Assembly: GCA_963971225.1 (NCBI GenBank)
Contig: OZ020269.1
Location: forward strand, 81,878,450 to 81,942,449
Direction: 5' to 3'
Source: Melieria omissa
Taxonomy: Eukaryota > Arthropoda > Insecta > Diptera > Ulidiidae
Length of the DNA: 64,000 nt
Positions within the stretch are counted from its first letter, which is position 1; the number at the start of each line of letters is the position of its first letter. Below, one piece after another: positions 47,945 through 57,624 of this stretch. Made by a program: the position numbers and the translations under genes. The notes beneath the pieces are model-generated. The model saw nothing but the letters and a program-made list of their open reading frames with translations. It was not told where the DNA came from and ran no database searches.

Positions 47945-48613
47945 TTCTTACAAAATAAACACAAAAACCATCTGAAGCAACAGAATTTCCCTCGTGAAAT
48001 ACCCAAACAAAAAAATTTCCCACTCATAGAGTTGCCGTGTTTATTCAGTTCGCAACGTTTCGTCTGCGTTGCTTGTACAGCATACCGAAGTGTCGACGAA
48101 ACGATAGAATTGACGATACACATAGACGATCGTCAACGATGAGTGAGACGACATTCAGCATAAGGGCGATTGTTAACTGCTTTGCAACAGCGTTTGCTTG
48201 TTTTAAGGTTAGAGTATACTTTAAGCGTTAAAGTATGCTCCAAGTCGACTTAGATTAACTTAAAAGTATGCTTTATTGATCTTAAGGTGTACTTCGAAAA
48301 TAATACGAAAAATAGTAGACGCTCCTTGGTACATCACAAACGACTCTTTGCATCGGGACCTTTCAATCAGCACAGTTGAAGAAACAATCGGCCTTATGCT
48401 GAATGTCGTCTCACTCATCGTTGACGATCGTCTATGTGTATCGTCAAATCTATCGTTCCGTCGACACTTCGGTATGCTGTACAAGCAACGTAGACGAAAC
48501 GTTGTGCACTGAATAAACACGGCAACTCTATGAGTGGGAAATTTTTTGTTTTGGGTATTTCACGTGGGAAATTCTGTTACTTCAAATGATTTGTGTGTTT
48601 ATTTGAAAAATAA

Positions 48614-48726
48614 ATGGATTACGAGCTGTTTTTTTTCAAGCGACGAGGAAGAAAATAAATCTTTGACGGTGCAGCGGAGGCTGTTAATGCAAACAGTGGA
48701 CTTATTTGCGTTGCCTGAAACCAAGT
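48614..48726 (+). pseudogene. Remnant of Harbinger-B transposase exon 1
   Basis: The sequence starts MDYELFF and then, after a one-base slip in a T homopolymer, continues with SDEEENKSLTVQRRLL. This corresponds to the first exon of the Harbinger-A transposase. A donor-like GTAATT follows in place of GTAAGT. Later exons are missing. Confidence 0.75.
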
Positions 48727-48743
48727 AATTTATTTTTCTTTGA

Positions 48744-49190
48744 CCAATGCAAGTGGAGCCCCCACTGGGAGGAAGGATGCGGCCTCGGTAAGCAGCGTTC
48801 TGCTCCGGTGAGTTCGCCCACCTCGCAGTGGCCTACGATACCTTGTGCCCTGGCACCCAAAATAATGAGACGTTGGAGCCTTTAGCTAGGGTGATTAAGA
48901 ATTTTTGGAAGTCCAAGACGAGCCTAGATGAGGTGGTCGCCTCCGCGAGCGGCTTGATGGCTGCCTGACTGTCCGAGTATATGTGGACATCCGCTTTGTA
49001 CGTGTTTTCGCAGATAAGTCATATAGAAACCTGGTAAATGGCCATTACTTCTGCCTGGAAGACACTGCAATGATCAGGTGGAAGGAAAAGCTGGGGCTTC
49101 GCTTCGCTGACTGCAGAAAATACCACAGCCAACCTTGTTACCTATGTTACCACCACACTACGCTCCCTTCCCTGGAAAAGGGAAGCCATT
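48744..49190 (-). mobile_element. LOA-2-like retrotransposon fragment (RNase H region)
   Basis: This segment resembles LOA-2 over roughly 21090-21490 on the same strand. It covers the SDSQAAIK..LA block of RNase H and the following linker, with deletions and frameshifts. It sits inside Harbinger-B, so it either inserted there or was captured. No tail or target duplication was found. Confidence 0.75.
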
Positions 49191-49415
49191 GGGAAACGGG
49201 AGATCCCAATTTTATTTCAGTATCGTTTTAGTTTCGTCAGCAAAATTTCCGACGATGGAAATATTCGTCGATAGACGAAAGGCGAAGGCGATAACGATGA
49301 CGAGCATAGCACTCCGTCGTCAGCTGACGATACGACGATGAGCAGCATACGAAAGTTGCCGTATCGTCATTTTTTCAGACGATGACGATATTCAGCATAA
49401 GGCCGAATAAAAAAA

Positions 49416-49546
49416 CTCAGCACGAAACATATTATTGACATGAAAAATCACGGCAACGTCGAAATACTGCATATACCCCTGATCGAAGAAAGGCGAATCC
49501 GTGTGGTGTAATAAAAATGGAAGTTTAAAAAAAAAAAAAAAAAAAA
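49416..49546 (+). pseudogene. 3' end of a retroposed mRNA with poly(A) tail
   Basis: From 49416 an open frame of about 31 codons ends with IEERRIRVV and TAA at 49509-49511. A polyadenylation hexamer AATAAA overlaps the stop (49510-49515), and a run of 20 A begins 11 nt later (49527-49546). Stop, AATAAA and A-tract in that spacing are the signature of a reverse-transcribed mRNA or an A-tailed LINE end. The 5' portion is cut off by the Harbinger-B boundary. The protein is not recognised. Confidence 0.5.
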
Positions 49547-50780
49547 GGTGTACTTAAATTCGACTATACGTATGCGCTAATAACTCTATGATTTTTTCCA
49601 GAACAGTATTTTCTGAATATGAGAGCCGTACAAGATGCTCAAACAAATTTGTAAAATCTCCTGTTTTTGGCAGTGTGACTTGCCACATTAATGACACACA
49701 GGGGAAATCCTTTACCCATGAGGGTTAAAGAAAGCAACAGCGGACTTCAAAATTTCGTTTCAGGTTTAAAGCTTTAAGAAAAGATAGGTTTAATTAGACA
49801 TTTAATACAAAAGACAAATAAGTTCCATGAGCTCAGTCTACGATCTAATAGACATTTTTTTCCTGGTTTCATTTGCATTCGAACAATCACTCGCGAAATG
49901 GAGAAAATGTATGTAAAATAAAAAACATTGATTTCTTTTTATTATATTCACATCTGTGCTAAGTGGGTCCACTTCAAGGATTTAATGTATTAGGGGGCAT
50001 AAAAAATCTCTATAACATCAATGAAAGCGTTAAGGACATATTCGAAAATGACGGCATTCAAACAAATGTAGAGGACTATGTTGGAACAAAGGAATCCCTC
50101 ATGAGCACCTCGTAACAAATAAATTTAAATTTAAAGATGACAGCAGTTTTTTAATTAAACAGCATGCTTTGTATTTTCAAAAAAAAACCAAAACTAATGA
50201 ACTTTCGAAGTTGTTAACAAAATATGTCAAAGCCATAGCCTATGGCCTGAGTAAAAGAAATTAAAGTTTACTGTAAAATTGTAGAAAGGGATGTTTGAGG
50301 ATGACATCATTAAATTAAACTGTATCAAACATACATTTCTTAAATATTTTTGTGAGTGAGTGTTGTGAACCGCTTCCGCGCAGCGCAGTTCGAATTTGTT
50401 GTAAAAGACAAATTAAAATGTTTTCGCTAGTTTGGACAGATATAGCAGCTATCGCTTATATAAGATTAAGGACTAGACAAGCAGTAAAAAAATATCGATA
50501 ATTTGATAATTTTCATTCAATAAACTTAACATGTGTTATATATTTACAGATTCCATTAACACTGATTTTAATAATAAATTTCCTCATTATGCTTTTGGGA
50601 TATGAAAGTTATAAACAGTACGATTCCGGCGCTTCTTATTGCCACACTTCTACTCGAATTGTATGATCAGTCACAAGTGAACGGTTTCAATCTCACTTTA
50701 TTATTATATATTATTAGAAATGAAAAGGACTTTTAGACATAATTTATGCTGGCGTTTTAAATGATTCATATACGATTGCA
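49547..50780. other. AT-rich DNA without a recognisable gene
   Basis: A short readable phrase occurs at about 49970-50110 on the + strand (GIKNLYNINESVKDIFENDG, then EDYVGTKESL). It may be a coding relic, but I cannot assign it. TTTATT at about 50697-50702 is a candidate polyadenylation signal for the THAP gene on the - strand. Nothing else is supported. Confidence 0.45.
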
Positions 50781-51996
50781 TTATTTTTCAAGTTCAAGTT
50801 CTGATTCGGGTTCAACATCTGAAGCTGTATCTGTTGATTCGTTGTTTAAGTCTTGCAAGACGTCTTTGGAAGAGCCAGACGGGTCTTGTTCAGCCGTTTT
50901 AGCCTTTTTGGCCCATCTTCGCAGTGTGAATTTTGATGGAACCGGGTATCCTTTTTTGTACAAGAACTTGTATGCTTTTGGCGATATAGAGCGTATGCTG
51001 CAAGCGTTCGAAATATCCTCACTGGTCCATTTCACTTTTCTTCCTACAATGTAAGACCGTGAACGCGAAGTTTCTTGAAAACGTTGCTTTTTGAAAGTGA
51101 AACTTTCAATTGAGAGCTTGAGTCACATCTGTGTGTTTACCTGGATATGCTAGCTTCCTAATCTGGTTCCCCGTTAAAAACTGTCGTAGGCTGTCACATA
51201 GGGAATTTTGCATATGCACTTGCAGCTTGAGTTTGTCAATTTCCGCGTTTAGTTTCTTGATATCCTTGCGCAAGTCCTCGTTTTCTATTACGGCTCCATA
51301 CAGGAATACTTCGTTGCTGCAACAAAAATCCGAGTCCATTATGGATTTTTTTTTTGCATTCTTGGTACCTACACGGTTTGTGTGCTGATGCTGACAGTCG
51401 TTGGCGCTTGGGCTACTTCTTCTATTTTGATGGTGGCCAAGCTGTAAGGCTGCATTAGGGCTCCACCCATTGTGTTGCTAAAACTAAAAAACAGAGTTTA
51501 TGATGAGGCGTTGTGAGTTTTAGTATTCTTGTTTCGTGTATGTACTTGGTTTGTATGCTGTGACTAGAATTCGTTGGCACATGGGCTACTTCATCCTCTA
51601 TTTTTACGGCGATCATGCTGCAAGTACGTACTCCAAATGAATCAGTTGAATTGCCTTTGATACCCACAACTTTACTCACGGTGGCAACGGGTCGGAGGTT
51701 ATTTGCTCCGGTTCGAACTGGTCTGCGATGCATTCTTCGGTCATGTCAATAAACGGCACTGTATCGTTGTTAATAAACGGCACCGCACCCGGCAGCAAAC
51801 GTCGCCGTCTGGGATAGTCTTTCTCGGGGTTTATAAAGTCGGTGGGCCGAAAGTGATCCTCGCAAACGTACATGTTCGGTGTGAAGTGAAACGGGCAAAT
51901 GCGATTCCAACGTGCACGTCGCCGTTCATCTGGTGGCACTCTGAAGAAGGAACAATTCGCAGATGGTTTTTTCTTGCAAATCGAACATGAGCGCAT
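50781..51996 (-). CDS. THAP / coiled-coil / P-element-type HTH protein, no catalytic domain (5 exons)
   Basis: Exons on the - strand are 51996-51680, 51617-51546, 51441-51373, 51316-51141 and 51043-50781. Introns of 62, 104, 56 and 97 bp have GT/AG borders. Phases agree throughout and give 298 residues without a stop. Residues 1-80 are a THAP zinc finger: C4-x2-C7, W30, C45-x2-H48, and the PGAVPF motif. Exons 2 and 3 are near-duplicates (AVKIEDEVAHVPTN versus TIKIEEVAQAPTT). Exon 4 is a coiled coil (IENEDLRKDIKKLNAEIDKLK). Exon 5 matches the helix-turn-helix of P-element/THAP9 transposases (WTSEDISNACSIRSISPKAYKFL) and ends in an acidic tail. The RNase H-like catalytic core and GTP-binding insert of P transposase are absent. 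It could be a domesticated DNA-binding protein, a repressor-like P derivative, or a well-preserved truncated transposon. Exon 3's donor (GTAGGT) is the least certain border. Confidence 0.72.
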
Positions 51997-53012
51997 CGCT
52001 GAATATTTTCGCGCAGTTTATTCCAGTGAGTTTATTCAATTTTAAAATTTATTCAAGAAGTCGGCTGGAAGCAAATGAAGATTTGTTTGGTTTAAAATGC
52101 CAGCAGCGGCATCAGCTGTTTCTTTTGACATTCAACTACTAGGGTTGCCAAGCGACGATTTAATCGAAGTGCCCATTTCACATTTATGTGTGACTCCGGG
52201 CCGAACTTTTTGTGTATTGGCCGAAACTTACATAAAATCATGTTACAAAAAATAAAGGTAGAACTGCTGCTAAATTTTATTACACTAAACGTGTTTATTG
52301 ATTTTTCGTATTCGTAAAAAGCTTCAGTCGAGATGCCACTTCGATATAATATTAAATTGAGTATTTACGGTTCTAAGAATGTTCAGATTTTTTTTTAATA
52401 AACACGGCATAGACCTTTCACTGTGACTAACATATTTTGGGCGAAAGTATAAAAATATTAATGCGAATTCAACAGCAGATAATTCGTTGCAGGATTAAAA
52501 AAAGGTTCAAGTCAGTCAGTCAATCATTTAGTGTCAGATGCGCAATATAGCGGCTGAGAAGAAGCATTGGCTCTACCCATGATACAAAAAAAAATATTGG
52601 AAACAAATATTTGTTTACAAATTTTGTACTTCTATTTCAATTTTTGCTACAGAGCTGCAATCAGTTTATGTAATATATCATTCAGTTTCTGTATTTGTTA
52701 CTTGTTTTTGCACCCTTAAAATTTTATTTTTATTTGTCAAAAAAGCAAATGACTTTTAATTTTGCTCGATTGAATCTACCTGTATATTTTTGTATCATGA
52801 AATGGCTTATTTGGGGATGGTCTTTTTGGGGGATTTGAAAAAAGTTGGCGTCACAAAAGTAAACAAAATGCCAGATTCTACTATTCTATATTTTGTTAGT
52901 CTATTCTGTTCAATTCCGCTCTAATCTATTATTTTCTTTTTGTTTTAAATTCTATTAGATTCTAAACTAATCTATTTACTACTGTCTCCAAAAACTAAGG
53001 TAAACATTTGAA
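51997..53012. other. Non-coding DNA between the THAP gene and the mariner relic
   Basis: The first 150 bp should hold the promoter and leader of the THAP gene, but no core motif stands out. The rest is AT-rich and has no supported ORF. Confidence 0.45.
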
Positions 53013-53486
53013 TTCTTCGATTATCGTGGTGTTGTGCATTATGAATTCCTTCCGCCGGGCCAAACAGTCAACAGGGAATATTATTTAAACGTTATGCGTG
53101 GTTTGCGTAACGCTATCCGCCTAAAAAGGCCGGAATTGTGGAAAGACAATTCTTGGTTTTTACACCACGATAATGCATCATCCCATACTGCACTCGTAAT
53201 TCGTGATCATTTCGCCAAAAACTCAACCCATATCGTTCCGCAATCACCGTATTCACCTGATCTGGCGCCGTGCGACTTCTGGCTGTTCAACAAGCTCAAA
53301 AGACCGCTCCGGGGACACCGTTTTGATACGATAGAGGAGATTCAAGCCGCAGCGAAGACGGAACTGAAGGCCATCCCGGAAAGTGACTACAATCAGTGTT
53401 TCGAAGATTGGAAAATCCGTTGGCATAAGTGCATTGCATCGGGAGGGGATTACTTTGAAGGGGATGAAATTGATTTGGAAGAATAA
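53013..53486 (+). pseudogene. mariner transposase, 3' half
   Basis: The frame runs from about FFDYRGVVHYEFLPPGQ through WFLHHDNASSHTALVIRDHF to SPYSPDLAPCDFWLF and a stop at 53484-53486. The D of HHDNAS and the D of SPDLAPCDFWLF are the second and third catalytic residues of a DD34D mariner transposase. The N-terminal half with the helix-turn-helix and the first aspartate is missing, so the copy is inactive. Downstream AATAAATACAACACC and TTTTTTGGACACAG resemble a mariner 3' UTR and end. No left terminus was found. Confidence 0.8.
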
Positions 53487-53826
53487 ATAAAGAATTTTCA
53501 AAATAAATACAACACCTTATTTTTTGGACACAGTAGTAGTTCTGTTTTGTTTATACTTTTAAATGGAACTTAAGTAGATATTTGTGTAGACCCTATCAAG
53601 ACTGCAAAGTGTGTAAAAATTGTTTATTCGTATAATATCAATTTCATCATAAAATCTCATAAGCTTATAGCCTATTTCCACTGGGCCTAAACTGCAGTTT
53701 ACGCTAAACTGCAGTTTGACATCGCATTTAAATGCCCAAATTCCCATGAAATTGTTGTTGTAAAAAACTGAGTTAACTCACTTTCAAAACTGAGTTAACT
53801 CACTTTTGCCGTTTACAGAGGTCTAA

Positions 53827-54491
53827 GGGGCCGTTCACATATTACGTAACGCTCTTAGGGGGGGGGGGGGTTCAAAGGTGTGTTACGAAGTGTTACGACG
53901 GGGATGGGGGGGGTCATCGACTGCGTTACGTAACGTCGAAAAAAGACCCAAAAATCAGCACCTGAAATTCAAATTCGCGCGCGGATTCGGTAAAGTTGGC
54001 AATGACTTGCATTGTGAAGCGGCCCTCAAACAATCTTGTGGCAGCACTGTTTTCGGTCTATGCACGTCTGTGCCTGCTCACTTCTCGTTTGATTATCTGA
54101 ATCGTTACGATTGTTTCTGTTTAAAATATTTTTCCTAGTTGTGAACCTTATGGCATAAGTGACTTTCTCTGTTATGGCGGCAAGCCACAGATATTACTAT
54201 TCAAAGAGAGTCCTTATATATTGATCATTCAAAATTATGTATTTAATGTACCCGGATTATATTGAAAAACATTTAAATTTACGCTTATAATCATAATTAC
54301 GGTATTTGGATGGTTATAACATTAAAAATATTGCTGGCTACATTATACACTTTCCATTATAAAAAAAAAACCCGCGTTACGTTATTAGGGGGGGGGGGGG
54401 GGGTAGTGAGGTTTGTTACGTTGTGTTACAACCAGGGGGGGAGGGGTCAAAAAAGGTCGAAAAATGCGTTACGTAATATGTGAACGGCCCC
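53827..54491. mobile_element. 665-bp MITE with poly-G cores and TAA target duplication
   Basis: The ends are GGGGCCGTTCACATATTACG and its reverse complement, flanked by TAA at 53824-53826 and 54492-54494. Near each end a GTTACGTAACG-type word is followed by long G runs (about 53859-53870 and 54390-54402) and shorter ones. The element has no coding capacity. A 3-bp TWA duplication suits PIF/Harbinger, and it is nested in Harbinger-C. Confidence 0.85.
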
Positions 54492-54845
54492 TAACAGAAA
54501 ATGATAAAAGTGTACAGGGGGACCCATGTTCAAAAAATTTAAACATTTTGACAGGTTCCTGTGACTGCACCCAGAGCCGTGTGTATTTGAAAATAATAAG
54601 GGGGATGAATCTTTTTTTGTGTACTCGAATTTTCGTACTAAAGGGTACTTACTTCGCGATTTTCGGCATAAATATATATCCTCTGCCATAAACGAAGTGA
54701 ATATTTTTGGAAATAACCAGTTAAAAAAGGAAACAAAAATCATGAAATTGGTAACAGCCCTCTTCACATTTAAATTAACGCAACGCTGGCTTCAATCAGC
54801 TGATTGCATTTCACAAAAATAAAAAATCATTCAAAAGTTGGAAAA

Positions 54846-55558
54846 ATGACGTCAAAACGCCGAAAGTGGACCCGGGCCGAGGAGCAGACCTTCCTGGACT
54901 GCTGGGAAAGCAAAGCAGCAGAGTTAAGGGGCTGCCGGAAGAACACGCACGTATACAAAGAGATTGCAGCTAAACTGGCAGTAGGAGGTATTGAAGTGTC
55001 TGGCCAGGACGTTAAATTCGAAATGCAAAATATGGTCGCAAAATACAAGTAAGTTGATGGTGAAGTTGAGTATTGTTTATTGTAGCTAATCTTTCTTGGT
55101 TTTCCTGTGTTTAGAAAGTTGAAAGCAGAAATGGGGCCTTCAGGAGGATCGCGTCCGGAGTGGCCGGCATTTGAGAAGCTGCATCAAATAATTGGCGGCT
55201 ATCGATCAATTGACGTGGATATCGTTGTGGAGGAAAGCCTTTCAAGTATGTACATATAAAAAGTGCGACACATGAATATTTCAGATGAAAATATGTATAT
55301 TTTGTTTTTTACATAGTGGACACACAGATGTTTTCTCCGGCAGCAACTTCATCGCCTGCGCCTTCTCCCTTTTCTCCTGAAGAGCCTTCAACATCGCGGT
55401 CAAGCCAGGAAATGCTGACGGGTCGACAGCACAGCCGCACTGCTGTAAATACGGGAAAAATTACAGAGTCAATAGAAAAATGTTGCAATTCAATCGAAAT
55501 TGCAATCAACGAGCTAGTTGAAAATGTCAAAAAAAGACTGAAAGCATTGCAGCGATGA
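54846..55558 (+). CDS. Harbinger-C Myb/trihelix-like DNA-binding protein (3 exons)
   Basis: Exons 54846-55048, 55115-55245 and 55317-55558 join in matching phases across introns of 66 and 71 bp, giving 191 residues. The N-terminal 90 residues are a Myb/trihelix-like domain (KWTRAEEQTFLDCWESK, then IAAKLAVGGIEVSGQDVKFEM and GSRPEWPAFEKL). A Ser/Pro-rich linker and a C-terminal amphipathic helix (INELVENVKKRLKALQ) follow. It reads open, unlike the transposase of the same element. It is the accessory DNA-binding partner expected in PIF/Harbinger elements. Confidence 0.75.
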
Positions 55559-55690
55559 GTGCAACTAGCCAACAATTGGCAGACAAAATTTTGCAATTTT
55601 TGAATAAAAATTAATAATTACTAGCCCTGCTAGTTATCAATATCGTAGTATTTTTTTTTCATACGACACTAAAACCAGGCTAATTATTAC

Positions 55691-57624
55691 CTATGAGGTA
55701 AAGTGTTGACTTAAAGCGTTCCGATAAGTGTCTCCGAGATTACATCTCCTTTCATTTCTTTGCACACTTTCACTTTGCCCTTCTGTTTCGATGCCTTCAC
55801 TAAGCCATATATCGGCAACTTCATCATTTTCCGCACTTAAAAAATTATGGAGTACACAACACGCTTTAATAATAACGTTCGTATTATCAATACGGTTGTC
55901 CAACCCTTTCCCAATGCGGCGGAATCTGCCTTTCAAGTGGCCGAATGCGTTAGCCTGAAGTTGAATTCACGTTGAGCCAGTGTACTTTCAACGTTATACT
56001 ACGTTTACATTGAGCCCAAATGCGTAGTTTGAGATGAGTCATTTCAAAGTGTTTACATTGCCTCATTCGCATTGCATTTGCATTTTGTTTGGCAGCTAAT
56101 GTCAAATGCTCAATGCTCATGTCCTCTTGCCGCAGCACATAGATCAGCGCTTCTCCGGCTACTGACTAAAGAATTTGTTGTTTTTTTGCTGCCTCTATGT
56201 TCCACACACTGCCATATTTGAATACAAATATATTACATACCTTACATGCTAAGCATATTCTACATATTTGAAGCAGACGAAAATTTCCATTCAAAATTTC
56301 CATTTTGATCATTTTCGTTTGTTTTGATTTTGAACTGCCAGAAACAACAAAAGCTTTTGAAGCTTTTGAAAGAGCTTTCATTTTGTGATGCGTTCGATAA
56401 AATTGGTCATGTTTTATCGCATTTGCTTCGTCGTTTTGTTGAAATGAGTCATTTCGTCGATTTGAATTTGTATGGGGAAATGCGTGATTTGGCTTCGCAT
56501 TTGAGAATTTTTGCCCAAATCACGCATTTGGGCTCAATGTAAACGTAGTATTAAACGGAAATGGCTTAAGTAGGGTGCGCGATAAACGAAAAGCTGAGTC
56601 TGCTATAATCACTACTGGCACTTCAACATTATTAAATGTTTTGCGCATGCTATGAAGCAATGTGCAACGTGACAGCTCTGCTTTCAACAAGGACGATTCG
56701 TAAATTCTGGAGTCGTTGCATCTTCCTGGACTGCCAACGTTTATGTACAAAAAGCGATACCTGCAAGAGTAGGTCTAATGAAGTTTAATTCTTTCAATAA
56801 TTAACGAATTTGCAAACCTTGCATCAACCAAAGCCAAAAGAACAACAGAGTACCATCCTTTATAATTAAAATAATCCACTGCTTCTGTTTTTTTTGGCTT
56901 GATTTCAATATGGCATCCATCTATCAGAGTTTTACATGCATTACAATTAAATCGCAAAGTTCTTGTATTTTGTCATACCCAGCGCTCCAAGACATTGTGG
57001 AAATCCCATTTCTTCGAAGTCCTTGACAATGTTTTGGATCTTCGCAGCCGTTAGTGGGAAATCGTTAATAATGATATTGGCTTCAAACACTTCCAAACGG
57101 CAACACAAAAATTTTTCACAATTCTGCACACGCTAGAATTGGAAACTGCAATTAAATTGGCAACTGTGCGGTACTCTGCCGACGAACCAAGGGCATATAG
57201 CGCAATAGCAACTCGTTTCTGAAGCGGAATAGCCTTCCGGAAATTGGTGTCTGCCTTTTCCAATTCTTTAAGCATGTCGCATAGTTTTACGAAACTTCCT
57301 TTTTCCATGCGAAACTGATTTTTGAATTCCATTGCGCTATAGCCCTGGCACTCTTTTTCCCAATTCTGCAGGAAAACGTTCGAATGAATAAAGTTGCAAT
57401 TGTACTAGCAGTTTAGTATACACTTACCTTTTCCCAAAAGAGCGGTCTATCCTTTTGTCTTTCATAACCGAAATGGAAGTACGGGCCATCTTTAAAAATT
57501 CAGCAAATATGCGTAATAGCACTTGAACTTGACAGGAATGGGCCCTTACAACAGTAATTTGTCGTTGCAGGTCAAAATATTGCACAACAAGCAAAATAAA
57601 TTGAATGCGTTCAATTGAATTCAT
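55691..57624 (-). pseudogene. Harbinger-C transposase, broken by frameshifts and a MITE
   Basis: Conceptual exons on the - strand are about 57624-57428, 57365-56979, 56920-56818 and 56760-55691, with GT/AG borders. Recognisable blocks are ALYALGSSAEYRTVANLIAVS, FPQCLGALDGCHIEI (first catalytic D, created across a splice), INVGSPGRCNDSRIYE (second D) and GHLKGRFRRI near the third acidic site. A one-base shift at about 57090 and another at about 55955 break the frame. A 554-bp MITE splits the last exon. The product cannot be made intact. Confidence 0.8.
55997..56550. mobile_element. 554-bp MITE inserted in the Harbinger-C transposase exon
   Basis: The ends are TACTACGTTTACATTGAGCC and its reverse complement, flanked by TTA at 55994-55996 and 56551-56553. 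Dropping the element and one TTA makes the transposase frame continuous across the site, which confirms the boundaries. The subterminal parts contain further inverted words around TTTGAGAT and CAAATGCG. It has no coding capacity. A PIF/Harbinger-type target duplication suggests mobilisation by such a transposase. Confidence 0.88.

Larger units (their letters stand above)
45386..48169. mobile_element. PIF/Harbinger DNA transposon with both genes intact (Harbinger-A)
   Basis: The termini are TTCGGCCTTATGCTGAAT at the left and its slightly diverged reverse complement (ATTCAGCATAAGGGCGA) at the right. Inside are two convergent genes: a Myb/SANT-like protein on + and a HARBI1-type transposase on -, the two-gene layout known for PIF/Harbinger elements. 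All introns have proper borders and neither gene has a stop or frameshift. The left subterminal 150 bp are rich in CGTC/GACG words. A clean 3-bp target duplication was not found: TCA precedes the left end and TTG follows the right end. The boundaries are therefore approximate and may have been altered by rearrangement with Harbinger-B. Confidence 0.8.
48388..49407. mobile_element. Inverted, internally deleted Harbinger relative (Harbinger-B) with LINE insert
   Basis: Its left end matches the right end of Harbinger-A in reverse orientation. Its right end (about 49255-49407) is the near-perfect inverse of the first 150 bp of Harbinger-A. It therefore lies head-on to A, with a 218-bp spacer. It keeps only the first transposase exon (48614-48726, + strand), where a T run has grown from 7 to 8 and shifts the frame. 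A LOA-type fragment fills most of the rest. It could be mobilised only in trans. Confidence 0.75.

Noticed and set aside
49970..50110. Possible C-terminal part of a P-type transposase belonging to the THAP gene
   Set aside because: The readable phrase is on the opposite strand from the THAP gene and has no recognisable catalytic motif.
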